64,000 nucleotides of DNA from NCBI RefSeq assembly GCF_004366075.1, contig NZ_SODU01000005.1, positions 248,001 to 312,000 on the forward strand. Reading direction: 5' to 3'. The first letter of the stretch is position 1; each line of letters begins with the position of its first letter. The notes beneath the pieces were generated by a model, which had not been told where the DNA came from, did not search any database, and worked only from the letters and a program-made list of their open reading frames with translations. Origin of the DNA: Kribbella pratensis (GTDB lineage Bacteria; Actinomycetota; Actinomycetes; Propionibacteriales; Kribbellaceae). Below are positions 42,106-52,101 of this stretch, piece by piece. Position numbers and translations under genes: made by a program.

Positions 42106-42930
42106 GTGTTGACGATCAGTGAGTTCGGGCGGAGGGCCGGGCTTTCGCACAAGGCGCTGCGGTTGTACGACGTGTCGGGGCTGCTTGCACCGGCGCAGGT
42201 CGACCCGGCGAACGGGTACCGCTTGTACGACGAGGCGCAACTGGAGCGGGCGCGACGGATCAGTGTGCTGCGGCAGTTGGACATGCCGCTGACCACGATT
42301 GCTGAAGTACTCACCGGGACGGACGAGGACGCGTTGATCCGGCTCGACCGGTGGTGGGCCGCCGAGGAGGCGACCACGGCGGCCCGGCGGGCGACGTTGC
42401 AGTACCTGCGCGACCGCCTGTCGCGTTCGGGTACGACGGGGCTCGCACCGCGACCGGTGCACACCCGGGACGTGCCGGCGACGAAGATCGCCACCATCCG
42501 GGTCGACACCGATCAGCAGATGCTGGTCGGGATGATCGTGACGTGCACCGACGAGATCACGTCGTACCTGCGTGCTGCCGGGGCGACCGCGACCGTGGGC
42601 TCGTGGGTGATCTTCCACGGCGCGGTGACGCCGGAGGCTGAGGCGACCGTCGAGATCTGCGTGCCGTTCGACGGCCTCGTGGACCCGTCCGGCCGGATCG
42701 GCATCCGGGTCGAGCCGGCCCATCGGGAGGCGTACTGCACGATCACGATGGACGAGTGCGCGTACCCGCGGATCATGCTCGCGTACGACCTCGTCTACGA
42801 CTGGGTCCGGTCGTCCGGCAACCCCGAAGCGGGTCCGCCGCGGGAAATCTACCGCCCGGACTGCCACCTCCTCCCCCGCGACGAACCTGCCGTCGACATC
42901 GCACTGCCCATTCTCGAGAGGAACCTTTGA
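42106..42930 (+). CDS. MerR-family regulator with GyrI-like ligand-binding domain
   Basis: The 274-residue protein has an N-terminal MerR winged helix (LTISEFGRRAGLSHKALRLY, NGYRLYDEAQLERAR) and a linker helix. The C-terminal domain of about 150 residues (RDVPATKIATIRV) resembles the GyrI-like/BmrR effector domain that binds drugs or other small molecules. It is likely an activator of its own region. Translation of the following transglutaminase-like gene is coupled by a TGATG overlap, so that gene is the natural target or partner. The start is GTG at 42106; a TTG at 42109 is also possible. Confidence 0.85.
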   Translation: MLTISEFGRRAGLSHKALRLYDVSGLLAPAQVDPANGYRLYDEAQLERARRISVLRQLDMPLTTIAEVLTGTDEDALIRLDRWWAAEEATTAARRATLQYLRDRLSRSGTTGLAPRPVHTRDVPATKIATIRVDTDQQMLVGMIVTCTDEITSYLRAAGATATVGSWVIFHGAVTPEAEATVEICVPFDGLVDPSGRIGIRVEPAHREAYCTITMDECAYPRIMLAYDLVYDWVRSSGNPEAGPPREIYRPDCHLLPRDEPAVDIALPILERNL

Positions 42931-43802
42931 TGGACTACGCGATTCAGACGCGCTTCAGCGATCCCGGCGTACATGCCGGCCTGTTCGACGCGCTGCCGGA
43001 CGACGTCAGCGAGATCGCCGCGGTGGTCCGCAACCTGCTGATCCACTACCGCGCCGGCGGCATCGAGTTCACCGGCGAACGACTGGCCGAGATCGACAAC
43101 CGCTGGGTGTCGGCGATCCTCGCCACGGACCAGAAACGCAACGGTACGGCGCTCGCGGTGCCGCGGGAACCGGTGGACCGGGTAGTTGGCTGTTGCCGCG
43201 ACTACACGCTCCTGTTCGTCTCGATGCTGCGGCACAAGGGGATCCCCGCGCGCAGCCGGGTCGGGTTCGGGAACTACTTCACCGAGGGCTTCAGCCACGA
43301 CCACGTGGTCGCCGAGTACTGGAACGGCGACCGATGGGTGATGATCGACGCCGAGATGGATCCGGCCGATCCGCGCTTCACGTTCGACGTGGCGGACATG
43401 CCGGCCGGCCCGTTCCTGTCGGCGGCCGAGGTGTGGCGGGGATATCGGTCCGGCGAGCTGAACGGTGATCTGTTCGGCGCGGACCCGAATCCGGACGCCC
43501 CGCTGAAGCTGCATGGTGGTTGGTTCATTCGCACTTATGTGCACTATCAGCTCGCGCATCTGAACGGCGACGAGCTTCTGCTCTGGGACAACTGGGGGTC
43601 CATGTCGGACACGCTGGAAGGCGCCGACGTCGAGCTGACCGATCGGATCGCCGACCTGATGGTTGCCTCCGACAACGGCGACGACGCGGCGACGAAGGAG
43701 GTCAACGAGCTGTACCGCACCGACCCCGGACTGACGTACGCGGGCCGCGCCTTCGTCACCTCTCCCGCCGGCGGACCGTTCGCTTGGAAGGACCTCGGCT
43801 AG
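42930..43802 (+). CDS. Transglutaminase-like (papain-fold) protein
   Basis: The 290-residue protein contains a transglutaminase-like core: Cys89 in GCCRDY, His125 in SHDHVVAEYW and Asp140 in VMIDAEMDP, in the correct order and spacing. It lacks a signal peptide, so it should be cytoplasmic, and could be a protease, amidase or cross-linker acting on an unknown substrate. A short Cys-Cys pair (88-89) precedes the catalytic position. It follows the MerR-type regulator with a one-base overlap (TGATG), which suggests co-regulation by the ligand of that protein. Confidence 0.75.
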   Translation: MDYAIQTRFSDPGVHAGLFDALPDDVSEIAAVVRNLLIHYRAGGIEFTGERLAEIDNRWVSAILATDQKRNGTALAVPREPVDRVVGCCRDYTLLFVSMLRHKGIPARSRVGFGNYFTEGFSHDHVVAEYWNGDRWVMIDAEMDPADPRFTFDVADMPAGPFLSAAEVWRGYRSGELNGDLFGADPNPDAPLKLHGGWFIRTYVHYQLAHLNGDELLLWDNWGSMSDTLEGADVELTDRIADLMVASDNGDDAATKEVNELYRTDPGLTYAGRAFVTSPAGGPFAWKDLG

Positions 43803-43823
43803 CGGTCGGGGCTGAGCACACCC

Positions 43824-43868
43824 GCCGGGGCCGCGAGACAGGTTATTGCCTGTGCCGCGGTCCCGGCG
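43824..43868 (+). terminator. Bulged hairpin terminator after the transglutaminase-like gene
   Basis: A long hairpin is formed by GCCGGG with CCCGGC, then CCGCG with CGCGG, then ACAGG with CCTGT around the loop TTATTG. It starts 21 bases after the stop codon. Confidence 0.6.
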
Positions 43869-43890
43869 CTTGTTCACAGACACAAAGCAC

Positions 43891-43916
43891 CCCCGCCTGG
43901 TGAGGCAGGCGGGGGC
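43891..43916 (-). terminator. Terminator hairpin of glgP
   Basis: CCCCCGCCTG (43891-43900) is perfectly complementary to CAGGCGGGGG (43907-43916) around GTGAGG. Read on the minus strand it lies directly after the glgP stop and is followed by a T-rich TGCTTTGTGTC, so it should end glgP transcription. Confidence 0.75.
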
Positions 43917-43921
43917 GTGTC

Positions 43922-46531
43922 TCAGATGGTGTTGGACCAGAACTCCGAGCCGGCCGGGAGGTCCGGGATGGAGGGGTCGTCCGGGTCGGACGGACCTGCG
44001 GCGAGGCCGAGTTCGGCGACGCTCGCCAGGCCGACGTGGTTCGGGACGACGCGCACCGTGTAGCCGAACGGGCCGGTGCGGTCCAGCTTCAGCTCGCCCT
44101 CGTACCGGTGCCGGTTGCCCTCGTACGTCTCGGCCAGCGAGAGCGTGGCGCGGACCGGGTCCGTGATCTCGTCGTTGGTGTCGACGCGACCGTGCAGCAC
44201 CTCGACGCAGATGTCCGACGGGGCGAGGTCGCCGAGCGCCGCGAACGCGCGGATCCCGACGGTCGTGCCCAGCTGCGGTACGTCGCCGAGGCCCTGGAGC
44301 TCCACGTGGTCGACCCGGATCTGCGGCCACGCCGCCCGGACCTTCTGCTTCCACGCGGCCAGCTCACGAGCACCGTCGTACGTCGAATTGAGGGCCCGCG
44401 ACGACTGCGCCGCCGGCACGTACAGCTGCTCGACGTAGTCCTTGACCATCCGGGTGGCGAGCACCTTCGGGCCGAGCTCCTTGATCGTGTGCCGCAGCAT
44501 CTCGATCCAGCGGGTCGGCACGTCACCGTCGTAGAACCGCGGCGCGACCTGCTTCTCGATCAGGTCGTACAGCGCGTGCGCCTCGAGGTCGTCGCGGCGG
44601 TCGGTGTCCTCGATCCCCTCGGCGGACGGGATCGCCCAGCCGAACTCGTCGTCGTACCACTCGTCCCACCACCCGTCGCGGATGGACAGGTTGAGACCGC
44701 CGTTGAGCGCGGCCTTCATGCCGGACGTGCCACACGCCTCGTACGGACGCAGCGGGTTGTTCAGCCAGACGTCGGTGCCGGGGTACATCGGCTGCGCGAG
44801 CGCGATGTCGTAGTCCGGCACGAACACGATCCGGTGCCGCACCTCCGGGTCGTCGGCGAAGCGGACCATCTCCTGGATCAGCTTCTTGCCGCCCTCGTCG
44901 TGCGGGTGCGCCTTGCCGGCGATGACGATCTGCACCGGACGCTCCGGGTGCAGCAGCAGCGCCTTCAGCCGCGCCGGGTCGCGCAGCATCAGCGTCAGCC
45001 GCTTGTACGACGGAACCCGCCGGGCGAACCCGATCGTCAGGACGTCCGGGTCGAGGATCGAGTCGACCCAGCCGAGCTCGGCCTCGCTGGCGCCACGGTT
45101 CAGCCAGGACTGCCGCACCCGCGAACGGGTGTCGTCGATGAACCGCTGCCGGAGCAGCCGCTTGGTCTCCCAGATCTGCGCGTCGGTGGTCTTGTCCAGA
45201 CCCTCGAACACCGAGTCGCCGTCGGCGGTGTAGTTCGCGTAGGTCAGGTCGTGCACCTCACGCGCCACCCACGTCGGCGCGTGGACGCCGTTCGTGATCG
45301 AGGTGATCGGCACGTCGATCGAGTCGAAACTCGGCCAGAGCCCCGCGAACATCCCGCGGCTGACCACACCGTGCAGCTTCGACACGCCGTTCGCGCGCTG
45401 CGCCAGCCGCAGCCCCATGATCGCCATGTTGAACAGCGCCGGGTCGCCGCCCTCGAAGTCCTCGGCGCCGAGCTCGAGGATCCGGTCGACCGGGACCTCC
45501 GGGCCGAACACGTCCGGCGAGAAGTGCTGCTGGATCAGCTCGACCGGGAACCGGTCGATACCGGCCGGGACCGGGGTGTGCGTGGTGAACACGGTGCCAC
45601 CGCGGTTGACCTCGAGCGCGGTGTCGAAGTCGAGATCCTTCTCGGCGGCGAGCTCACGGATCCGCTCGATACCGAGGAAGCCGGCGTGGCCCTCGTTGGT
45701 GTGGAACACCTCGGGCGCCGCGTGGCCGGTGATCCGGCAGTACGTGCGGACCGCGCGGACACCGCCGACGCCGAGCAGCAGCTCCTGGAGCAGGCGGTGC
45801 TCGGTCGAACCGCCGTACAGCCGGTCGGTCACCTCGCGCTCCGACGGCTCGTTCTCCTCGATGTCGGAGTCGAGCATCAGCAGCGGCACCCGGCCGACCT
45901 GGGCGACCCAGATCTGCGCGTGCAGCTCGCGGTTGCCGGGCAGCGTCAGCGTCACGGTCGCGGGGGCGTCACCATCCCGGAGCAGGCTGATCGGCAGCCC
46001 GTCCGGGTCCACCAGGGGGTAACGCTCCTGCTGCCAGCCCTCACGGTTCAGCGACTGCGCGAAGTAGCCGTGCCGGTACAACAGACCGACGCCGATCAGC
46101 GGTACGGCGAGGTCGCTGGCCGCCTTCAGGTGGTCACCGGCAAGGATGCCCAGACCGCCGGAGTACTGCGGCAGCACGTGGGTGATGCCGAACTCCGGGG
46201 AGAAGTACGCGACCGCGTCGAGCGGCGAACCGCCCGCGGTCTGGAACCACCGGTCTTCGGTCACATAGCTGTCCAGGTCGGCTACAGCCAGTTCCAGCCG
46301 GCGCAGGAAAGCGTGGTCGTTGGCCAGCTCGTCGAGCCGGGCCGCCGGGACCTCGCCGAGCAGCTTGACCGGGTCACCACCGGTGCTCCGCCACAGCTGC
46401 GGGTCGACAGCCTCGAAGACGTCCTGCGTCTCCGGGTGCCAGGCCCAGCGGAGGTTGTTCACCAGGGTGCCCAGGCCGGTCAGCGGCTCGGGCAGGACAG
46501 GGCGGACGGAGAATCGTCGTATCGCTCGCAC
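43922..46531 (-). CDS. glgP: Alpha-glucan (glycogen) phosphorylase
   Basis: GlgP releases glucose-1-phosphate from the non-reducing ends of alpha-1,4-glucan using PLP. The 869 residues belong to the actinobacterial/archaeal type (start VRAIRRFSVRPVLPEPL, NNLRWAWHPE). The PLP lysine is Lys606 in SGMKAALNGG. The GTG at 46529-46531 is chosen because it begins the conserved N terminus and TACGGT lies exactly six bases before it, as in a leaderless transcript; an ATG at 46579 would add sixteen residues. It is divergent from glgE, with palindromic motifs in between. Confidence 0.95.
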   Translation of the reverse strand: MRAIRRFSVRPVLPEPLTGLGTLVNNLRWAWHPETQDVFEAVDPQLWRSTGGDPVKLLGEVPAARLDELANDHAFLRRLELAVADLDSYVTEDRWFQTAGGSPLDAVAYFSPEFGITHVLPQYSGGLGILAGDHLKAASDLAVPLIGVGLLYRHGYFAQSLNREGWQQERYPLVDPDGLPISLLRDGDAPATVTLTLPGNRELHAQIWVAQVGRVPLLMLDSDIEENEPSEREVTDRLYGGSTEHRLLQELLLGVGGVRAVRTYCRITGHAAPEVFHTNEGHAGFLGIERIRELAAEKDLDFDTALEVNRGGTVFTTHTPVPAGIDRFPVELIQQHFSPDVFGPEVPVDRILELGAEDFEGGDPALFNMAIMGLRLAQRANGVSKLHGVVSRGMFAGLWPSFDSIDVPITSITNGVHAPTWVAREVHDLTYANYTADGDSVFEGLDKTTDAQIWETKRLLRQRFIDDTRSRVRQSWLNRGASEAELGWVDSILDPDVLTIGFARRVPSYKRLTLMLRDPARLKALLLHPERPVQIVIAGKAHPHDEGGKKLIQEMVRFADDPEVRHRIVFVPDYDIALAQPMYPGTDVWLNNPLRPYEACGTSGMKAALNGGLNLSIRDGWWDEWYDDEFGWAIPSAEGIEDTDRRDDLEAHALYDLIEKQVAPRFYDGDVPTRWIEMLRHTIKELGPKVLATRMVKDYVEQLYVPAAQSSRALNSTYDGARELAAWKQKVRAAWPQIRVDHVELQGLGDVPQLGTTVGIRAFAALGDLAPSDICVEVLHGRVDTNDEITDPVRATLSLAETYEGNRHRYEGELKLDRTGPFGYTVRVVPNHVGLASVAELGLAAGPSDPDDPSIPDLPAGSEFWSNTI

Positions 46532-46537
46532 CGGGAC

Positions 46538-46543
46538 ACCGTA
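46538..46543 (-). promoter_or_regulatory. Leaderless -10 element of glgP
   Basis: TACGGT (TANNNT) ends six bases before GTG at 46531. It supports that GTG as the true start and indicates a leaderless message. Confidence 0.5.
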
Positions 46544-46583
46544 CAAGCCCGGGGCGAGCAAGACACCCTCGGGATGCATCGAT

Positions 46584-46616
46584 CTTGCAACGCGAGCAAG
46601 AATTTGCAGCTCTGCA
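46584..46616. promoter_or_regulatory. Operator candidates between glgP and glgE
   Basis: CTTGCAACGCGAGCAAG (46584-46600) has CTTGC/GCAAG arms, and TGCAGCTCTGCA (46605-46616) is a palindrome with a two-base centre. TTGCA/TGCAA-type elements are known for LacI-family maltose and glucan regulators such as MalR in actinobacteria. Both lie between the divergent glgP and glgE genes. Confidence 0.4.
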
Positions 46617-46737
46617 TGCCACAGACCGGTACTGGGAACCGATAACGTCAGCAGTGCAGTTCCCGACGTACTTGCCCAACCGCCGGATCCACGATCCGAC
46701 GGTTCCTCTATTCGGAGAGTGAAGGTTCGTCTACGCC

Positions 46738-48726
46738 ATGACTGGGCGCATCCCGATCACCGACGTCACCCCGACCGTCGACGCCGGAGCTTATCCGGCG
46801 AAGGCCGCGGTCGGCGAGACGTTCACCATCGCGGCCACGGTCTTCCGGGAAGGCCATGACGCGGTGAACGCGAACGTCGTACTGACCTCGCCGTCGGGGC
46901 AGACCAGACGGATGCTGATGACCCCCGTCGGTCAGGGCACCGACCGCTGGACCGTCGATGTGACGCTGCAGGAGCAGGGCGCGTGGACGTTCGCGGTCGA
47001 GGGCTGGAGCGACCCGTACGGGACCTGGCGGCACAACGCCGAGATCAAGATCCCGGCCGGCCTGGACGTCGACCTGATGTTCGCCGAGGGTGCCGCGTTC
47101 TTCGACCGCGCGGCCGCCGGCGTGCCACCCGCCGTACGCGCGGATCGCGGAACGTTGAGCGACGCGGCGCATGCGTTGGCGAACGGTGCGCTGCCGCCGG
47201 AAGCGCGGCTGGCCGCGGGCATCTCCCCGCAGGTACGGGCGGCCCTCGGTCGCTATCCGGTGCGCGAGCTGATCACCTCCTCCGAGACGTACCCGGTGTG
47301 GGTCGACCGGACCCGCGCGCTGTACGGCAGCTGGTACGAGTTCTTCCCGCGCTCCGAGGGTGCGACGTACGACGAAGAAGCCGGTCAGTGGAAGTCCGGA
47401 ACCTTCCGGACCGCGGCGCGGCGGCTCGAAGCGGTCGCGAAGATGGGCTTCGACATCCTCTACGTGCCGCCGATCCACCCGATCGGGCACTCGTTCCGCA
47501 AGGGCCCGAACAACACCCTCGACCCGAAGCCGGGCGACCCGGGTTCGCCGTGGGCGATCGGCTCCGAGGACGGCGGTCACGACGCGATCCACCCCGAGCT
47601 CGGCACCTTCGAGGACTTCGAGTACTTCGTCGGCCAGGCCCGCGAGGTCGGCCTCGAGGTCGCGATCGACCTGGCGCTGCAGGCGTCGCCGGACCACCCG
47701 TGGGTGAAGGAACACCCGAAGTGGTTCTCGGTCCGCGCCGACGGCTCGATCGCGTACGCCGAGAACCCGCCGAAGAAGTACCAGGACATCTACCCGATCA
47801 ACTTCGACAACGACCCCGAAGGCATCTACGCCGAAGTCCTGCGGATCGTCCGGCTGTGGATCTCCAAGGGCGTCACGGTGTTCCGGGTCGACAACCCGCA
47901 CACGAAGCCGGTCAACTTCTGGGAGTACCTGCTCGGCGAGATCCGCAAGACCGACCCGGACGTGGTGTTCCTGTCCGAGGCGTTCACCCGGCGACCGATG
48001 ATGCAGGAGCTGGCGAAGGTCGGGTTCCACCAGTCGTACACGTACTTCACCTGGCGCAACGAGAAGTGGGAGCTGGAGGAGTACCTGGAGGAGCTCACCA
48101 AGGAGACCGGTCACTTCCTGCGGCCGAACTTCTTCGTGAACACGCCGGACATCCTCACGGCGTACCTGCAGTACGGCGGTCCCGGCGCGTTCAAGATCCG
48201 CGCGGCGATCGCGTCGACGTCGTCACCGGCCTGGGGTGTGTACGCCGGGTTCGAGCTGTTCGAGCACGTCGCACTGCGGCCCGGCTCGGAGGAGTACCTG
48301 GACACCGAGAAGTTCCAGCTCCGCCCGCGGGACTGGGAGGCCGCGGAGGCCGAGGGCCGCTCGCTGGCGCCGTACCTGACGCTGCTGAACAACATCCGCC
48401 GCCGGCACCCGTCCCTGCAGCAACTGCGCAACCTGACGCTGCACACGGTCGATGACGAAGCCATCATGTGCTTCTCGAAGCGCTCGACGGCACCCGACGG
48501 CCACAGCGACACCGTCATCGTCGTCGTGAACACCGACCCGCACTCGGTCCGCGAGTCGATGGTCCACCTCGACATGACCGCCCTCGGCATGCGGCCCGAA
48601 GACACCTTCACCGTCTACGACGAAATCACCGGCGCCACCTGGCGCTGGGGCCAGAGCAACTACGTCAAACTAGACCCCAACGGCGAACCAGCCCACATCC
48701 TCGCCGTCCGCCGCGGCCAAGCCTGA
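46738..48726 (+). CDS. glgE: Alpha-1,4-glucan:maltose-1-phosphate maltosyltransferase
   Basis: GlgE transfers maltosyl units from maltose-1-phosphate to the non-reducing end of alpha-glucan (GH13_3). The 662 residues are full length, with an N-terminal beta domain, a barrel with nucleophile Asp385 in FRVDNPHTKP, acid/base Glu414 in FLSEAFTRRP and the GHDAIHPELG and KKYQDIYPINF segments that are diagnostic for GlgE. In mycobacteria and Streptomyces this is the polymerising step from trehalose. The substrate source, treS and the maltokinase gene, lies 13 kb away in this window rather than directly after glgE. Confidence 0.97.
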   Translation: MTGRIPITDVTPTVDAGAYPAKAAVGETFTIAATVFREGHDAVNANVVLTSPSGQTRRMLMTPVGQGTDRWTVDVTLQEQGAWTFAVEGWSDPYGTWRHNAEIKIPAGLDVDLMFAEGAAFFDRAAAGVPPAVRADRGTLSDAAHALANGALPPEARLAAGISPQVRAALGRYPVRELITSSETYPVWVDRTRALYGSWYEFFPRSEGATYDEEAGQWKSGTFRTAARRLEAVAKMGFDILYVPPIHPIGHSFRKGPNNTLDPKPGDPGSPWAIGSEDGGHDAIHPELGTFEDFEYFVGQAREVGLEVAIDLALQASPDHPWVKEHPKWFSVRADGSIAYAENPPKKYQDIYPINFDNDPEGIYAEVLRIVRLWISKGVTVFRVDNPHTKPVNFWEYLLGEIRKTDPDVVFLSEAFTRRPMMQELAKVGFHQSYTYFTWRNEKWELEEYLEELTKETGHFLRPNFFVNTPDILTAYLQYGGPGAFKIRAAIASTSSPAWGVYAGFELFEHVALRPGSEEYLDTEKFQLRPRDWEAAEAEGRSLAPYLTLLNNIRRRHPSLQQLRNLTLHTVDDEAIMCFSKRSTAPDGHSDTVIVVVNTDPHSVRESMVHLDMTALGMRPEDTFTVYDEITGATWRWGQSNYVKLDPNGEPAHILAVRRGQA

Positions 48727-48851
48727 ACAGTCCCCGTGTCGACGCTCTTGAGGGATTGCTCCGACCGAATGGAGTCTCATCGCCGGGCTGCCGCCGCCCC
48801 TGTTCGGGGTCTGTGACCTGCAGCCTGGTTATGGCTGTGACGTCTTCGTTC

Positions 48852-49727
48852 TCAGCCAACCTGCTGAGGAGTTGCTGCGACGGAGTCGCGGGCGAAGTCG
48901 GCGATCGAGGTCGGTGTCACGCCGTAGGAGCTCGCCAAGCGGCTGATGTCGATGTGCGAGTCGTAGCTGTCAAGCACTGCGAGTAGCTGGGCGACGAAGT
49001 CCGGGAGGCCGGGCACCGGCTGCCCGGGCGGCACGCTCCGTAGTGCCACTGGATGGCCGAGTTCTTGCTCGAACACCTCGACGATGTCACGCCACGTCAG
49101 AGCCTGAGGCCCGCCGATCAACAGTGTTTGCCCCTCTGCGTCTCGGTGGTCGAGCGCTGCTACGGCGTACGCCGCGACGTCGCGCATGGCCACGAAGGAG
49201 TGACGTCGCCGCCCGTCGCCGACAACCGTGACTGGCTGGCCCGCGAGGGCTGGGCTGCCGACCACGGCCGGGACCCAGGTGTCCATGACGGCGTCCGGCT
49301 GCAGCACCGTCCAGGCCATGCCGCTGTCACGAAGCCGCTGCTCGGTCTCACCCTTCGCCCGCACGAACGGCATGGCGCTCTCGGGACTGGCGCCGAGCAC
49401 CGACGTGAAGACGAAGCGACGCACGCCCTCGGCCGACGCCGCTTCGACGAGATTGCGATTGCCGACCCGGTCCACTGACTCGACGGTGTCGTCGCCGCCG
49501 CGCCCCATGGAGTTTGCCGTGGTGAGAATCGCGGTGGCGCCTGCGCATGCGGCGCGGAGAGAGGGCGGGTCCTTGAGGTCACCGGTCACGGGCTGGGCGC
49601 CGGCGGCCACGAGACTCTCGTACGACGAGCCGCTGCGCACCAGGATGCGCACGGGCTTTCCTTGCGCCAACAGTGTCCGGGCGATCAGCCCTCCGAGCCG
49701 ACCTGTGGCTCCGACAACGAGGATCAT
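48852..49727 (-). CDS. NmrA-like NAD(P)H-binding (atypical SDR) protein
   Basis: The 291-residue protein starts with the atypical SDR motif MILVVGATGRLGGLIA, typical of NmrA/HSCARG-like and SDR_a5 members that sense or reduce with NAD(P)H. RFVFTSVLGASPESAMPF, a VLQPDAVMDTW segment and LLIGGPQALTWRDI belong to the family. The ATG overlaps the SnoaL-like gene stop by ATGA. The two-gene operon is controlled from a promoter with a palindromic operator shared with a divergent TetR gene. A redox-detoxification role is likely but unproven. Confidence 0.8.
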   Translation of the reverse strand: MILVVGATGRLGGLIARTLLAQGKPVRILVRSGSSYESLVAAGAQPVTGDLKDPPSLRAACAGATAILTTANSMGRGGDDTVESVDRVGNRNLVEAASAEGVRRFVFTSVLGASPESAMPFVRAKGETEQRLRDSGMAWTVLQPDAVMDTWVPAVVGSPALAGQPVTVVGDGRRRHSFVAMRDVAAYAVAALDHRDAEGQTLLIGGPQALTWRDIVEVFEQELGHPVALRSVPPGQPVPGLPDFVAQLLAVLDSYDSHIDISRLASSYGVTPTSIADFARDSVAATPQQVG

Positions 49728-50167
49728 GAGATTTCCTTCGGGTTCGCCGCGGTGCCGACAACGCGGCGGGTGTGGGCGTCGACGTCGCCGCTGGTCTCCT
49801 CGACCGGTTCCAGGTAGAACCGGGCCGAGGTGATCGCTTGGTCCGTGATGCCGAAGATGACAACGCCGCGCATGAGAAACGCGGTCCCGTCGGGCCGGCT
49901 CCCGGTGATGTCCCACTCGGTCCACAGCGTGCCGCCGTCCACCGCGCTGCGAGGCACCCGGGCTCGCAGATCCGGGACGCCGGCGAGGATCTGAGTCCAA
50001 TTGGTGCGGACCTGCGCGCTGCCGCGAAATCCTCGCTGTGGGTGCGCGGGGGTCTCGTTGACGTAGTCGTCGGCGAAGCAGGCCACCATCGCGTCGAGGT
50101 CGTGGGCGTTCATCGCCTCGAGCAGTCGTTGCAACACCGGCAACTGGCCTTGGTTCGGTCGGTCCAT
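49724..50167 (-). CDS. SnoaL-like / NTF2-fold protein
   Basis: The 147-residue protein has a cone-shaped NTF2/SnoaL-like fold: LQRLLEAMNAHDLDAMVACFADDYVNETP, with GFRGSAQVRTNWTQIL after it and LWTEWDITGSRPDGTAF in the second half. Members are polyketide cyclases, isomerases or binding proteins. AGGAGG five bases before the ATG gives a strong start. It is the first gene of an operon with the NAD(P)H-binding protein, directly under a TetR-type operator. Confidence 0.75.
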   Translation of the reverse strand: MDRPNQGQLPVLQRLLEAMNAHDLDAMVACFADDYVNETPAHPQRGFRGSAQVRTNWTQILAGVPDLRARVPRSAVDGGTLWTEWDITGSRPDGTAFLMRGVVIFGITDQAITSARFYLEPVEETSGDVDAHTRRVVGTAANPKEIS

Positions 50168-50184
50168 GAGGACCTCCTAGCTCT

Positions 50185-50202
50185 GTTACAGTTATCTGTA
50201 AC
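50185..50202. promoter_or_regulatory. TetR-type palindromic operator
   Basis: GTTACAG-TTAT-CTGTAAC is a perfect palindrome with seven-base arms and a four-base centre. It lies in the 47-base gap between the SnoaL-like and TetR genes, upstream of both starts. A third half-site-like TACAG follows at 50206-50210. The position and symmetry fit autorepression and repression of the divergent operon by the TetR protein. Confidence 0.7.
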
Positions 50203-50214
50203 TAATACAGAAGC

Positions 50215-50910
50215 ATGGAACGAATTATGAGCCGAGTCAAGGGCAAGCGTCAGTACGACTCCACCGGCCGCCAGGCGCAAGCACGGCGCGCCCGCGAGGA
50301 AGTCCTCGACGCCGCCGAGCGGCAGTTCCTGGCCAACGGGTACGCCGCCACCACCATCGCCGCCGTTGCCGCCGAGGCCGGGGTATCCGTGGAAACCATT
50401 TACAAGGCGTTCGGCGGCAAGTCGGGGCTGGTGCGCGCCATCTACGAGCGCGGCCTGACCGGGCGGGGACCGGTCCCGGCATACCAACGCTCCGACGAAA
50501 TGCGGGCACACGAAACCGACCCCGAATCCATCATGCGCAAGTGGGGCCTGCTCACCACCGAAGTCGCCTCGACGGTTACGCCGATCCGGTTGCTCATGCG
50601 CTCGGCCGCCGCCATCGACCCCGACATGTCCACCGTGCTCAGCGACAGCGACGCCGAGCGCCTCACCCGGATGCGGCACCACGCCCGGTTCCTGGCCGAG
50701 CGCGGCTATCTCCGCGCCGGCGTCACGGTCACCGAGGCCACCGACATACTGTGGACCTGCAGCTCCGTCGAGATCTACGAACTCCTCGTCCTGCAGCGCG
50801 GCTGGTCGCCCCGCCGGTTCGCCCGATTCATCGCCGACTTCATGATCGCTTCGCTGCTGCCGGACCGCGAGGCGAACGTTGCCGCGCCCGATGGAGCCCT
50901 AGATGCGTGA
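50215..50910 (+). CDS. TetR/AcrR-family transcriptional regulator
   Basis: The 231-residue regulator has the TetR helix-turn-helix near residues 27-75 (REEVLDAAERQFLANGYAA, IAAVAAEAGVSVETIYKAFGG). The C-terminal ligand domain is helical and of no recognised type. It is divergent from the SnoaL/NAD(P)H-binding operon, with one palindrome between them, so local repression is expected. The ATG at 50215 is close to the palindrome; the ATG at 50227 is another possible start. An inducing ligand cannot be named. Confidence 0.88.
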   Translation: MERIMSRVKGKRQYDSTGRQAQARRAREEVLDAAERQFLANGYAATTIAAVAAEAGVSVETIYKAFGGKSGLVRAIYERGLTGRGPVPAYQRSDEMRAHETDPESIMRKWGLLTTEVASTVTPIRLLMRSAAAIDPDMSTVLSDSDAERLTRMRHHARFLAERGYLRAGVTVTEATDILWTCSSVEIYELLVLQRGWSPRRFARFIADFMIASLLPDREANVAAPDGALDA

Positions 50911-50911
50911 G

Positions 50912-52090
<1,179 letters not shown>

Positions 52091-52101
52091 GACAACAGAA
52101 A

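Noticed and set aside
43801..43920. Two hairpins near 43.85 kb as a small CRISPR-like or repeat unit
   Set aside because: There is no regular spacing or repeated unit. The hairpins fit two terminators of convergent genes.
44036..46645. 869-codon plus-strand open frame opposite glgP
   Set aside because: The minus strand carries clear glgP with PLP lysine. The opposite frame is Arg/Val/Gly-rich and has no family features.
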